From an uncultured Mollicutes bacterium (GTDB lineage Bacteria > Bacillota_I > Bacilli_A > RFN20 > CAG-826), in NCBI GenBank assembly GCA_900540365.1, contig UQFN01000009.1, forward strand, positions 1 through 64,000: a DNA stretch of 64,000 bases. Direction: 5' to 3'. How positions within the stretch are numbered: position 1 is the first letter of the stretch; each line of letters begins with the position of its first letter. Shown here piece after piece: positions 1 to 8,178 of the stretch. The notes beneath the pieces are model-generated. The model was not told where the DNA came from. It searched no databases and saw only the letters and a program-made list of their open reading frames with translations. The translations under genes and the position numbers were made by a program.

Positions 1-54
1 TAAAAAAGTGAAAGCGCAAGCTTCGAAAAAAGTATAAATTTAGGGTTTCACAGG

Positions 55-90
55 GGTTTTGCAGGTTTTTTATATAAGTTTAAGACTTTT
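55..90 (+). repeat. recurrent intergenic motif, copy 1
   Basis: This copy has GTTTTGCAGGTTTTTT, then an A/T stretch, then AAGACTTTTT. It is the best match to an element of about 40 nt found in several other gaps of this window. It lies directly before tRNA-Leu. The rest of 1-91 shows no gene. Confidence 0.45.
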
Positions 91-91
91 T

Positions 92-175
92 GCACAAGTG
101 GCGGAATGGTAGACGCTCTAGTTTCAGAAGCTAGTGGAGAAATCCGTGCAGGTTCAAATCCTGTCTTGTGCACCA
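92..175 (+). tRNA. tRNA-Leu (anticodon CAG)
   Basis: The acceptor arms GCACAAG and CTTGTGC pair fully. The anticodon loop TTCAGAA gives CAG, reading CUG. A T arm with GGTTCAAATCC and a variable arm are present. The 84-nt length fits a class II leucine tRNA. The discriminator is A and CCA is encoded. Confidence 0.93.
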
Positions 176-184
176 TTAAATTTT

Positions 185-214
185 GTTTGATTAATGTTAA
201 TCAAACTTTTTTTT
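185..214 (+). terminator. intrinsic terminator after tRNA-Leu
   Basis: A perfect 9-bp stem (GTTTGATTA / TAATCAAAC) with a 4-nt loop is followed by eight T. It starts 9 nt after the tRNA CCA end. Confidence 0.88.
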
Positions 215-343
215 GCTTAAAATTTTGTAAATATTTTTGTTAATTTTCTTTAAAAATATGATTAAGCTATGCTTATATAGAAAAACTCTTGCTTAAAAAT
301 TGCTGAATGAAATTTTTATTGATGAAGTCTATATTTTTTATGT

Positions 344-372
344 TTGCAAAAGTTAAAATTTAGATTTATTAT
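344..372 (+). promoter_or_regulatory. sigma-A promoter of the maltodextrin lipoprotein gene
   Basis: TTGCAA at 344-349, a 17-nt spacer, and TATTAT at 367-372. Transcription would start near 379, just before the operator at 386. The rest of the 215-423 gap is plain AT-rich sequence. Confidence 0.65.
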
Positions 373-385
373 AAGAGTATAAAAA

Positions 386-403
386 TGCTTAAGCGTTTAA
401 GCA
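386..403 (+). promoter_or_regulatory. LacI-type operator
   Basis: TGCTTAAGCGTTTAAGCA is an 18-bp palindrome with central CG and only one mismatched symmetric pair. That is the usual form of LacI/GalR-family sites. It lies just downstream of the predicted transcription start, where bound repressor would block RNA polymerase. The likely binder is the divergent LacI-type protein at 1937-2728. Regulation is inferred. Confidence 0.65.
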
Positions 404-423
404 AAGCAATTATGGAGGAAAAA

Positions 424-1884
424 ATGAAAAAAGCTTATGCCTTAATAATGCCACTTTTATGTGGAACAGCTTTAGTTTTTGGCTTAACTTCTTGCGACAA
501 TAATTTAGTTGAGCCAGTCGTCGACACTTTTACAGTTAGTTATTATGATGGATCTACTGTCATTCATACAGAAGAAGTAGAAAATGGTGAAGTTGCTCCT
601 AACTGGGATCCTACATCAACAGTTACTAATAAAGAATTTTTTGGATGGTTTGGAGAACCAACATTAACTCATGAATACGATTTTACTACACCAGTAACAG
701 ATGATTTATCAATTTTTGGTTCTTTTGTTGGATATCAAAAAGATAATCGTCAATGGGCAATTGCAGGAAGTGGAGCAAGTGCAATTTTAAAATCTTCAAA
801 CTGGGGTAAAGTATTTACTGAAGACCATTACATGGTTAATGAATCTACAGATTCTAGAAATGTTTATACTTATGAAGTAAATTTATTTGTTAATGATCAA
901 TTTCAATTCACCGATCCAATTTTTGATGAAACTAATGAAACATATTCTTGGGGTCATCAAAGAGGTGGTGGTTATTTAGTTAATCCAAGTAAAGATAATG
1001 TAGAATATTTTTCTGTTGGTGGTGGTTTAGGTTCTGATAATTATACTTCTAATATTACTGCTTTAGTTGAAGGAAGATATAAATTTACTTTAACAACTTA
1101 TCCAGCTGGTGATTTCCAAAAAGATGATACTACAAATACATATGATAATAGAAATTATTACGATACTCTTGAATGGGAAAGACTTGGCGATCCTACTGAA
1201 GAATTAGCTGAAACTGAAATTAGTTTCTTTATTAAAGGTGCTTTAATTACAAGTTGGGCAAATTTACAAAACGATCATACTTTAATGAGTGAAAACGAGG
1301 GAATTTACACATTAAATAACGTATATTTAAAAGCCGAAGATGAATTTATGTTTGCTTCAATTGTGAAAACAATTGAAACAGGTGAAGTTAGTGAAGGTAA
1401 CGAATATATCAAAGCTAATAATTTAACTGAAAGCGCTAAGGAATTAGTTAGTGGAACAAGTAATATGAAGGTTAATGAAACTGGCTATTATTCCTTTACT
1501 TATGATTATGAAGCACAAACTTTAGATGTAGTTAAAAATGATTCATATACTCCAGTTGAAGCAAGTTATTATGTTGATGGTAACTTCAATAATAGAAATT
1601 GGGGAATTGAAGAAAGTTTAAAATTAGTCGCTGATAGTGAAAATCCAGAAGTACTTGAGTTAGCTACTCCAATTACTGTTGCAAAAGCTGATGAAGAAAT
1701 GGGTATTCAATATTATAATGCTGAACTAGATAGTCCATATGTAGATTTCTTTGGAGCTAAATATGTTGCAGTAGCAAGCGAAAATTATGATTTAACTAAA
1801 AACAATATCGTCTTTAAAGTTCCAGGAGAATATAATATTTCAATTAATACATATTCTCATATTATTACAATTAGCTTAGTTTAA
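424..1884 (+). CDS. maltodextrin-locus surface lipoprotein with Listeria-Bacteroides repeat
   Basis: This is a 486-residue predicted lipoprotein. Its signal peptide ends in a lipobox (GLTSC, Cys24), so it should be lipid-anchored outside the membrane. Residues about 38-105 form a Listeria-Bacteroides (InlB B) repeat with a GWFGEP core. Two or three beta-rich modules follow, one with a KGALITSW motif and one with DGNFNNRNWG, loosely like SusE/SusF-type starch-binding sandwiches. The start at 424 has a GGAGG site upstream; an earlier in-frame ATG at 385 lies inside the operator. Its place beside a LacI regulator, a GH13 enzyme and a sugar ABC importer suggests glucan binding, but no domain proves this. 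The lipoprotein call is firm and the ligand is inferred. Confidence 0.75.
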   Translation: MKKAYALIMPLLCGTALVFGLTSCDNNLVEPVVDTFTVSYYDGSTVIHTEEVENGEVAPNWDPTSTVTNKEFFGWFGEPTLTHEYDFTTPVTDDLSIFGSFVGYQKDNRQWAIAGSGASAILKSSNWGKVFTEDHYMVNESTDSRNVYTYEVNLFVNDQFQFTDPIFDETNETYSWGHQRGGGYLVNPSKDNVEYFSVGGGLGSDNYTSNITALVEGRYKFTLTTYPAGDFQKDDTTNTYDNRNYYDTLEWERLGDPTEELAETEISFFIKGALITSWANLQNDHTLMSENEGIYTLNNVYLKAEDEFMFASIVKTIETGEVSEGNEYIKANNLTESAKELVSGTSNMKVNETGYYSFTYDYEAQTLDVVKNDSYTPVEASYYVDGNFNNRNWGIEESLKLVADSENPEVLELATPITVAKADEEMGIQYYNAELDSPYVDFFGAKYVAVASENYDLTKNNIVFKVPGEYNISINTYSHIITISLV

Positions 1885-1893
1885 AAATAATTA

Positions 1894-1930
1894 CTGCGAG
1901 CTTATGTTGTCCTTCTTAATAAGCTCGCAG
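1894..1930. terminator. hairpin between convergent genes
   Basis: A perfect 12-bp stem (1894-1905 with 1919-1930) and a 13-nt loop lie between the stop codons of the lipoprotein and the LacI gene. The tail is only moderately T-rich on the minus strand. It is probably a shared terminator. Confidence 0.6.
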
Positions 1931-1936
1931 GACTAA

Positions 1937-2728
1937 CTAATCAATTATAAATTGATGAGTAGAAGTCTCTTCTCGATTAATAGAATAATTTAAAGCATCA
2001 CTTATTGCTTTAAATTTAGATGAATTATTAAGTTCTAAATAAGTATGTTTGACATTAATTGAATCTAAATAAGAACTTAATTCGTGATTTAAGCAAAATA
2101 TTGTTTTGTCTAAATTATTATTAAGTACATCATTTAAGGTATTTAAATTATCAATAAAATAAATATTAGCTTTATTTTTTAAGAAATTTGTTATCTTTTC
2201 ATCTTTATAAGGAAAAGAAAGATAAATGAAATTATTCTCATTTAAAACATTATTGAAAGAATTATTTATTTCAAAAAATAAATTGTCATTAATTACACAA
2301 TCAAGAGAAATAAGTGGAATAAAATTTATTTCTCCTAATTTCTTAAAAGTAGTCTTATCAATACGATAAGTTATAATTGCATCGACATAATTATATTTTG
2401 TAATTTGGTTATTAGGGGCAACAATAATATTATATTTAAAAGGACGTAAATAAGTCGAAAGTTGATTCATAAAATTTAAAATATCAGCTTTATATAAATA
2501 AAAATCTATTTCTTCATAAAAAAATAAAATATTATGCATTTCTCCAGTAGCTAAACTTCGTGCATATGGATTTGATCGATACATATAAAGATTTGCCATT
2601 TGTAAAATCTTTTGCTTAGTTTCTTCTGAAATTCTAGAATTTTCTTTCTGATTTAAAACATAAGAAACACTAGCAACACTTACGTTACACATTTTGGCAA
2701 TATCAGACATTGTAACTTTCTTATTCAT
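1937..2728 (-). CDS. short LacI-family transcriptional regulator
   Basis: The 263-residue protein opens with a canonical LacI helix-turn-helix and hinge helix (TMSDIAKMCNVSVASVSYVL, then SEETKQKIL). The effector part is only about 200 residues, while the family usually totals 320-340. The missing length is in the periplasmic-binding-like core, so its sugar-binding pocket may be reduced. It is divergent from the GH13/ABC genes and convergent with the lipoprotein gene, whose operator it probably reads. Minus-strand -10 candidates at 2737-2744 lie 8-10 nt before the ATG with no ribosome binding site, suggesting a leaderless mRNA. Regulator class is sure; the inducer is unknown, probably a maltodextrin. 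Confidence 0.85.
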   Translation of the reverse strand: MNKKVTMSDIAKMCNVSVASVSYVLNQKENSRISEETKQKILQMANLYMYRSNPYARSLATGEMHNILFFYEEIDFYLYKADILNFMNQLSTYLRPFKYNIIVAPNNQITKYNYVDAIITYRIDKTTFKKLGEINFIPLISLDCVINDNLFFEINNSFNNVLNENNFIYLSFPYKDEKITNFLKNKANIYFIDNLNTLNDVLNNNLDKTIFCLNHELSSYLDSINVKHTYLELNNSSKFKAISDALNYSINREETSTHQFIID

Positions 2729-2736
2729 TTAAAACT

Positions 2737-2759
2737 ATTTTATAACATTAAGGTAAAAT
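2737..2759. promoter_or_regulatory. divergent -10 boxes of the LacI and GH13 genes
   Basis: On the minus strand TATAAA/TAAAAT lies at 2737-2744, facing the regulator. On the plus strand TAAAAT at 2754-2759 faces the GH13 gene, leaving a leader of about 12 nt. No palindrome with a central CG is visible in this 50-bp gap. Confidence 0.45.
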
Positions 2760-2778
2760 ATAAAAGAAAGATAAAAAT

Positions 2779-4500
2779 ATGGATTTTTCAAGTTTAAAAC
2801 ATAAAAGCGATTCGATATATTCATTTCCTATTAGTGAAGATGAAATTGAAATTCGTTTATTAACAAAAAAAGATGATGATATTCAATTAGTTGAATTAAT
2901 TTATAATTGTAAATATCTTTTTCATGAATATATAAATTCAATGAAAATTTCTAAAACTACTAGTGATGAGTATTTTGATTATTATATTCAAAGGATTAAG
3001 TTGAAAGATAAACGCTTTGCATATATTTTCAAGTTAACCCTTTTTAATGGAGAAGTTTATTATTTTAGTGAAAGTGGAATTAGTAAAACTTATGATATTA
3101 AAAAAGGATATTATGATTTTTTCCAAGTTTCATTTATAAATAAAATTGATGTTATAAATCAAAATAAAGTTATTAAAGACCGTGCATTTTATCAAATATT
3201 TGTTGATCGTTTTTATAAAGATGAAAATAATCATAATCCTAGAATTAATTTAAAGCGGGGAGAATTAGTAAACTCAACTGCTATATGTGGTGGAACATTA
3301 AAAGGAATTAAGGAAAAATTAGATTATTTAGAAAATTTAGGAATTAATGGAATTTATTTAACTCCTATTTTTGAAGCAATGTCTAATCATAAATACGATA
3401 CTATCGATTATTATAAAGTAAGTAGTGATTTTGGTGATGAAACTACTTTAAAAGAGTTAATTAATGAAATTCATAAGCGAAAGATGATTATTTTACTTGA
3501 TGGAGTGTTTAATCATGTTTCGAACTTATTTCCTTATTTTAAAGATGTTTTAGAAAAAGGAAATAAATCAAAATATTTTAAGTGGTTTTTTATTGATGGA
3601 GAGAAAATTAAAGAAGACGGTTCAAATTATGAAAAATTTGCAAATTGTCAAGGATTACCTCGTTTAAATTTAAATAATTTAGAAGTACAAAATTATATTA
3701 TTGAAGTAGGGAAACATTATTTAACAAATTTTCATATTGACGGTTTTAGATTAGATGTTAGTGATGAGATTCCTCATGGATTTTGGATTAAATTTAAATT
3801 AAGTTTAAAAGAAATTAAAGATGACTTTATTTTACTAGGTGAAAATTGGCATAACGCTCATTCATTTTTAAATTCTAATTTTGAATTTGATAGCATTATG
3901 AATTATGCATTTACAAAAACTATATTAGATTTTGTTGCCTATCAATCTCTTGATGCTAAACAATTTAAAAACCGTTTAACTTCGAATTTATTTAGATATA
4001 AAACTAACGTTAATTATAATTTGTTAAATTTATTATCAAGTCATGACGTTAACAGATTTTTAAATGAATGTAAAAATGATGTTGATCTTTATTTACTAGG
4101 GTATGCAATTTTATTTATTTATATTGGAATACCTTGTCTTTATTATGGAGATGAAATAGGTCTTTTTGGTGGATATGATCCATATAATCGCGAATGTTTT
4201 ATTTGGGATGAAAATAAATGGAATATGAAAATACATCAAACTATTAAAAATTTGATTCAACTTCATAAAGAATATCAATTAAATTCATTAGATTTTATAA
4301 TTGAGGAAACTGACAATTTAGTTTATATAAAAAGAAAGAATAATCAATATGAAATTACTTTAGTAGTTAATCTTTCTAAATTTGATAAAGAATTAAATAT
4401 TAACGGTCAAATTTTATTAGCTAATAATTTAACTAAAAATGTTTTATTAAATAAAGGATTTGCTTTTATTAAGGAGGAATTTTCTAATGAAAAACTTTAA
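2779..4500 (+). CDS. GH13 alpha-amylase family enzyme (neopullulanase/cyclomaltodextrinase type)
   Basis: The 573-residue glycoside hydrolase should cleave alpha-1,4 (and perhaps alpha-1,6) glucans or imported maltodextrins. An N-terminal beta domain of about 125 residues resembles the CBM34-type domain of neopullulanases. The barrel carries the conserved regions: YQIFVDRF, DGVFNH, GFRLDVSDE (nucleophile Asp), GENW (acid/base Glu) and SSHD. No signal peptide is seen, so it is probably cytoplasmic and acts on sugars brought in by the adjacent transporter. Its last 14 nt overlap the binding-protein start, showing one operon. Family call is strong; exact substrate is not decided. Confidence 0.9.
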   Translation: MDFSSLKHKSDSIYSFPISEDEIEIRLLTKKDDDIQLVELIYNCKYLFHEYINSMKISKTTSDEYFDYYIQRIKLKDKRFAYIFKLTLFNGEVYYFSESGISKTYDIKKGYYDFFQVSFINKIDVINQNKVIKDRAFYQIFVDRFYKDENNHNPRINLKRGELVNSTAICGGTLKGIKEKLDYLENLGINGIYLTPIFEAMSNHKYDTIDYYKVSSDFGDETTLKELINEIHKRKMIILLDGVFNHVSNLFPYFKDVLEKGNKSKYFKWFFIDGEKIKEDGSNYEKFANCQGLPRLNLNNLEVQNYIIEVGKHYLTNFHIDGFRLDVSDEIPHGFWIKFKLSLKEIKDDFILLGENWHNAHSFLNSNFEFDSIMNYAFTKTILDFVAYQSLDAKQFKNRLTSNLFRYKTNVNYNLLNLLSSHDVNRFLNECKNDVDLYLLGYAILFIYIGIPCLYYGDEIGLFGGYDPYNRECFIWDENKWNMKIHQTIKNLIQLHKEYQLNSLDFIIEETDNLVYIKRKNNQYEITLVVNLSKFDKELNINGQILLANNLTKNVLLNKGFAFIKEEFSNEKL

Positions 4501-5965
4501 GCATGTTTTAACTATGATAGGGATTGCATTTTTATTAGTTTCTTGCAATCAAAATGACAATAATGGTAATGGAGGAGGAGAAGTTAAAGATCCAAGTCCA
4601 AATGATCCTGTTTTTGCTAAATTTGATGGAGAACTTGAAGAAGGAGTTACTATTAAAGTAGTTGAAAACGATACCGCTATCAAAATGGGGTATCTTGATG
4701 AATTATTAGATGCATTTAATGAGGAGTATGCTCAATATAACATTACAGCAGTTGATGCAAATCAAGGGGAATTTGCCGATTTACCAAATAGTGGTCCTTA
4801 TGGATATGGACCTGATGTAGTTTATCAAGCTAATAATATTTTAATGGGTTGGGTAAGTGATAAGCATATTACCCCTTTACCTTTAGAAAAACTCGAAGCT
4901 TATAACAATAATAATATCCCTTCAACAGCTCATGAAGCTTTTAAAGCTGTAATGAATAATGTTAATTATACATTTTGTGTCCCTGTAAATATTCAGACTC
5001 CTTTATTATATTATCGTCAGGATCTTTTACCTAGTGATTGGCAAACTACTTGGGATGACAATAAAAATAATGTTCCAGATATGGTTGAAAATATTGTAGA
5101 TTTATATGAATTTTCTAAAATTTATCATGAAGAAGATAATTCTAAATACGGATTTGAATTTTCAATAAATGATTTTTATTTTAGTAGTGGTTATTTATTT
5201 ACATATGGTGGGTATGTTTTTGGCGATAATAATCGTAACGATGAAATTATTGGTTTAGCTGAAGGAGATGCAAAATTAGGAGTAAATGTTATTCGTCAAC
5301 TTGCAAGTTTAATGTCTGCTGCTTGTGAAGATGATAGCGCAAAACTTGCAATTTCTGGAGCAATGGCAAGTGGAAAATATTTTGCTAGTGTTACAACTCC
5401 TGATGTAAGAAGTGTTATTGTTGATGCTTTAAGTAAGCAATATCAATCAGAAGGTATGAGTTTAGAAGAAGCTCAAAATAAAGCAAATGAAAATATTATA
5501 GGTGTACCATTTCCAGATTTACCTGCTAATGGTGATTTAGAAAATCCTAGTGAAGAAATGGTTCCTTGTAAACAAATGGGAGGAATTAACGGATATGCTA
5601 TTTCGAGTTACACTAAATGTCCAAATGCCGCTTTAGCTTTTGTTAATTTTGCTACTTCTTATAAAATGATTAAATTACGTGAACAAATGTTACAAATTGC
5701 ACCATGTAGAAGTGATGTTGCAAGTGAATCAACCGATTTATCAAAACAATTATTTGAAAGAGTACAAGATGGTTTAACAGTTTTAATGCCTAGTATTAAA
5801 GCTACTAATCAAATATGGTCTCCTGCAGGAAGCTTTATGGCTGATGTAGCAGCAGATCCTAAAAGAGATCCTTCTAAAATGAAATATGATACTTTAGACA
5901 AAATTCAAACTGGTTTAGAAAAACTTTCAAGTGATATATATAATGCAATTCATTTATTAAATTAA
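4487..5965 (+). CDS. maltodextrin ABC transporter binding lipoprotein (MalE-like)
   Basis: This 492-residue extracellular solute-binding protein (family 1) has a signal peptide and lipobox LLVSC (Cys20), then an Asn/Gly-rich linker. The mature part reads like MalE-type proteins: an early TIKVVEND strand, QTPLLYYRQDLLP, and GGINGYAISSYTKCPNAALAFVNF. It would deliver maltodextrins to the MalF/MalG-like permease. The start at 4487 has AAGGAGGA about 8 nt upstream and overlaps the GH13 gene by 14 nt; an earlier in-frame start at 4460 would put extra residues before the signal peptide. Malto-oligosaccharide specificity rests on the neighbours. Confidence 0.88.
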   Translation: MKNFKHVLTMIGIAFLLVSCNQNDNNGNGGGEVKDPSPNDPVFAKFDGELEEGVTIKVVENDTAIKMGYLDELLDAFNEEYAQYNITAVDANQGEFADLPNSGPYGYGPDVVYQANNILMGWVSDKHITPLPLEKLEAYNNNNIPSTAHEAFKAVMNNVNYTFCVPVNIQTPLLYYRQDLLPSDWQTTWDDNKNNVPDMVENIVDLYEFSKIYHEEDNSKYGFEFSINDFYFSSGYLFTYGGYVFGDNNRNDEIIGLAEGDAKLGVNVIRQLASLMSAACEDDSAKLAISGAMASGKYFASVTTPDVRSVIVDALSKQYQSEGMSLEEAQNKANENIIGVPFPDLPANGDLENPSEEMVPCKQMGGINGYAISSYTKCPNAALAFVNFATSYKMIKLREQMLQIAPCRSDVASESTDLSKQLFERVQDGLTVLMPSIKATNQIWSPAGSFMADVAADPKRDPSKMKYDTLDKIQTGLEKLSSDIYNAIHLLN

Positions 5966-5974
5966 GGGAACAAG

Positions 5975-7327
5975 ATGAAACGAATATTAAATAAATTTAG
6001 TTTATATATTAATAATCAGCGGACATCATTTATTAATTTTTTAAGAGTCTCTAACATGAACGTAAGAGCCTCAATGGCTTTAATGGGACTAGGGCAACTT
6101 ATGTATCATCAAGTTGGTAGAGGATTAATATATTTAATAATTGAAATTTTAGGAATTTTATTCTTTTCAATTTATGGATTTCAATGGATAGTTGGTTTAA
6201 TTACTTTAGGAACTGTAGAAGCAGATCCTTGGATTGGAAAAGAAGGAGATAATTCAGTTATTTTCTTATTATTAGGTTTACTTAGTATTGCTTTGCTAAT
6301 TTTATTTATTGGGTTATATATTTCTAATATTATGGACTGTTACAATACTAGTAAAAATATTATAAAAGGTGAAAAACCAAAAACTTTTAAAGATGATTTA
6401 AAAGATTTATTAGATAAAAAGTTTTATAAAACAGTTTTATTTTTCCCATTATTAGGAACAATAATTTTTAGTGTAATTCCAATTATTTTTATGATATTAA
6501 TTGCTTTTACTAATTATGGAGGAGATTTTGTGCCTCCAGCATTAGTAGATTGGGTTGGTATTGATAATTTTGTAAGTGTATTTTCTTTAGGTGATATTGG
6601 TCCAACATTTTTTAAAATATTAGGTTGGAACATTGTTTGGGCAATATTAACAACTTTAATAAATTATATATTTGGTTTGCTACTTGCTATTTTATTAAAT
6701 AAAAAGATTGTTAAAGGAAAACCTTTTTGGAGACTATTTCCTATTTTAGCTTATGCAATTCCAGGATTTATTACTTTAACTGCCTTTAAATTTATGTTTT
6801 CTCAAGGTGGTCCAATTAATCAAATTCTTGTTTCTAATGGAGGAAAAGCAATTTCATTTTTAACTGAAGATGGTACTTGGTGGGCTAGAGTTATTGGATT
6901 AATGGTTAATGCATGGTTAACTATTCCAAGTGTAATGTTACTTGCAACTGGTATTTTAAGTAATATAAATAGTGATTTATATGAAGCAGCTAAAATTGAT
7001 GGTGCTAGTAGTTTTAAACAATTTAAAGATATTACCTTACCTTTTGTTGTATTTGCGACAACTCCAACATTAATAACCTCATTTATTGGTAACTTTAATA
7101 ATTTTGGAGTGTTTTATTTTTTAAGAGGAAAAGTTACATCTGATGGTTATTTTGTTGCTAATGATACTGATTTATTAATTAACTGGTTATATCGACTTTC
7201 AATTGATAATACATACTATTCAATTGGAGCAACTATTTCTTTAATTATATTTATAATTACTTCTTTAATATCTTTAATTATTTATATAAAATCCCCAGCT
7301 TATAAAAAGGAGGATACATTTAGATGA
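5975..7327 (+). CDS. maltodextrin ABC transporter permease, MalF-like
   Basis: The 450-residue inner-membrane permease carries the EAA loop YEAAKIDGASSFKQFKDITLP, which docks on the ATPase. The N-terminal 150 residues are an addition to the basic permease fold. They hold two or three membrane segments beginning with a GLGQLMYHQVGRG stretch that recalls TM2-type hairpins, followed by a cytoplasmic linker. Long MalF forms are known in Gram-positive bacteria. It follows the binding-protein gene by 9 nt and ends in an ATGA overlap with the next permease, so the pair is translationally coupled. Confidence 0.9.
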   Translation: MKRILNKFSLYINNQRTSFINFLRVSNMNVRASMALMGLGQLMYHQVGRGLIYLIIEILGILFFSIYGFQWIVGLITLGTVEADPWIGKEGDNSVIFLLLGLLSIALLILFIGLYISNIMDCYNTSKNIIKGEKPKTFKDDLKDLLDKKFYKTVLFFPLLGTIIFSVIPIIFMILIAFTNYGGDFVPPALVDWVGIDNFVSVFSLGDIGPTFFKILGWNIVWAILTTLINYIFGLLLAILLNKKIVKGKPFWRLFPILAYAIPGFITLTAFKFMFSQGGPINQILVSNGGKAISFLTEDGTWWARVIGLMVNAWLTIPSVMLLATGILSNINSDLYEAAKIDGASSFKQFKDITLPFVVFATTPTLITSFIGNFNNFGVFYFLRGKVTSDGYFVANDTDLLINWLYRLSIDNTYYSIGATISLIIFIITSLISLIIYIKSPAYKKEDTFR

Positions 7328-8175
7328 GCGCCAAAATTTTAATGAATTCAAATGTTAAGAAAGTTTTAAATATTGTTTTAGTATATTGCCTACTTTTAAT
7401 TGTATCTACAATATTCTTTTTCCCTTGTTTATGGTTGATATTATCGAGTTTTTCAAAAACTGGATCATTATATGATATAAATGGATTTTTCCCTAAATCA
7501 TATTCTTTTGATGCTTTTATTAAATTATTTACTGATACTTCACAATATAATTATCCAAAGTGGTTATTAAATACGTTAATTATTTCTATAGCAAATTGTT
7601 TTTTATCAACAATTCTTATAATAGGTACAGCATATGTAATGTCTTATTTTCAATTTAAATCTCGTAAAAAATTAATGAAATCAGCGTTAATTTTGAGTAT
7701 GTTTCCAAGTTTTATGGGAATGACAGTAATTTATATTTTAATGACCCAGTTTAATTTCGTTAATAATATATGGGGTCTTGTATTAATTTATTCATGTACA
7801 GCTCCTTTAGGTTATTTGGTTCAAAAGGGATTTTTTGATACAATTCCGCAATCCATTTATGAAGCAGCAAAAATCGATGGTGCAACAAATGCAAGAATTT
7901 TTACAACTATTACCTTGCCACTTGCAAAACCAATTATTGTTTATACAGCTTTAACAAGTTTTACTTGGCCTTGGAGTGATTTTATTTTACCTAAATTATT
8001 ATTAATAGAAAAAGATAATTGGACAGTCGCTGTAGGATTAATGCAACTTGGACAAGATGAGTTTTCTAGATTTGCAGCAGGTAGTGTATTTATTGCAATA
8101 CCTATCGTTATATTATATTTCATTCTTGTTAAAAACATGGTTAATGGAATGACAAGTGGAGCAGTGAAAGGATAA
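7324..8175 (+). CDS. maltodextrin ABC transporter permease, MalG-like
   Basis: The 283-residue permease has about six membrane segments and the EAA motif YEAAKIDGATNARIFTTITLP. Length and layout match MalG. AAGGAGG precedes the start, which shares ATGA with the MalF stop. It should form the heterodimeric channel with MalF and be driven by the ATPase encoded 3 nt downstream. Confidence 0.92.
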   Translation: MSAKILMNSNVKKVLNIVLVYCLLLIVSTIFFFPCLWLILSSFSKTGSLYDINGFFPKSYSFDAFIKLFTDTSQYNYPKWLLNTLIISIANCFLSTILIIGTAYVMSYFQFKSRKKLMKSALILSMFPSFMGMTVIYILMTQFNFVNNIWGLVLIYSCTAPLGYLVQKGFFDTIPQSIYEAAKIDGATNARIFTTITLPLAKPIIVYTALTSFTWPWSDFILPKLLLIEKDNWTVAVGLMQLGQDEFSRFAAGSVFIAIPIVILYFILVKNMVNGMTSGAVKG

Positions 8176-8178
8176 ATT

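Noticed and set aside
385..423. Upstream in-frame ATG at 385 as the start of the first lipoprotein.
   Set aside because: It overlaps the LacI-type operator and would put 13 residues before a normal signal peptide; the ATG at 424 has a good ribosome binding site.
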